64,000 nt of DNA from Ancylobacter lacus (lineage in GTDB: Bacteria > Pseudomonadota > Alphaproteobacteria > Rhizobiales > Xanthobacteraceae): positions 30,696-94,695 of the forward strand of contig NZ_JAHBGE010000042.1 in assembly GCF_018390635.1 (NCBI RefSeq), written 5' to 3'. Shown here piece by piece: positions 63,939-64,000 of this stretch; the stretch's first letter is position 1; every line of letters begins with the position of its first letter. Under the pieces are notes generated by a model. The model was not told where the DNA came from. It worked only from the letters and a program-made list of their open reading frames with translations, and searched no databases. The translations under genes and the position numbers were made by a program.

Positions 63939-64000
63939 ATTCCTTATATACCCCGACTCCGTAGAATCCCGGCAAATAGCTGCGAAGGCTTGCGGAATCG

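Overview
This is a GC-rich, densely packed bacterial chromosome segment, most consistent with an alphaproteobacterium of the Hyphomicrobiales (a Xanthobacteraceae-like genome is my best guess). The grounds are a Ros/MucR regulator, a tamA-tamB pair, Irr-box-like sequences upstream of iron genes, many 4-nt ATGA/GTGA gene overlaps, and strong third-position GC with long antisense shadow frames. I see no tRNA, rRNA, CRISPR array, insertion sequence or phage gene.

Layout. 1-6.1 kb: end of a phosphoketolase gene, then an M32 carboxypeptidase/threonine aldolase pair and an ABC-2 exporter pair. 6.1-12.4 kb: tamB and tamA; tamA is interrupted by a frameshift in a (CG)6 tract. 12.8-16.1 kb: two GH13 enzymes (trehalose-synthase-like and alpha-glucosidase-like). 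16.1-20 kb: an unknown secreted/membrane protein pair, a DUF72 protein, a DJ-1/PfpI protein and a cytochrome b561. 20-36 kb: a catecholate siderophore locus. It has an esterase, a FecCD permease and its ATPase, then a long minus-strand operon (binding protein, YncE-like propeller, EntC, EntE, an EntB split into isochorismatase and free aryl carrier protein, EntF, EntA). An AT-rich control region with repeated Irr-box-like motifs lies upstream of that operon, and an MFS exporter is divergent from it. 36.8 kb: a MucR-type regulator missing a zinc ligand.

37.7-48.9 kb: an expanded Nit1C cluster. It encodes an Sll0783-like protein, a Nit6803-type nitrilase, a radical SAM enzyme with unusual cysteine spacing, an acetyltransferase, an AIR-synthase-like ATPase, a glycosyltransferase, an MSMEG_0570-like protein, a flavin oxidoreductase, a Pnap_2097 hot-dog protein and a TenA-like protein. 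A MocR-type regulator is divergent from it, across a region with helically phased TCAAT repeats. This is the best candidate here for an incompletely described biosynthetic or assimilatory system.

49-64 kb: an HPP membrane protein with a TetR regulator and a clear palindromic operator; ilvD; a urate-catabolism operon (uricase, a separate FAD subunit, an iron-sulfur/molybdenum fusion dehydrogenase, a UraD-UraH fusion) divergent from a LysR gene; then an SDR gene divergent from an operon of DeoR regulator, alpha/beta hydrolase, APH-fold kinase and class III PLP enzyme, which resembles a kinase/phospho-lyase pathway for a hydroxylated amine. The window ends in an AT-rich stretch carrying a perfect 14-bp inverted repeat.
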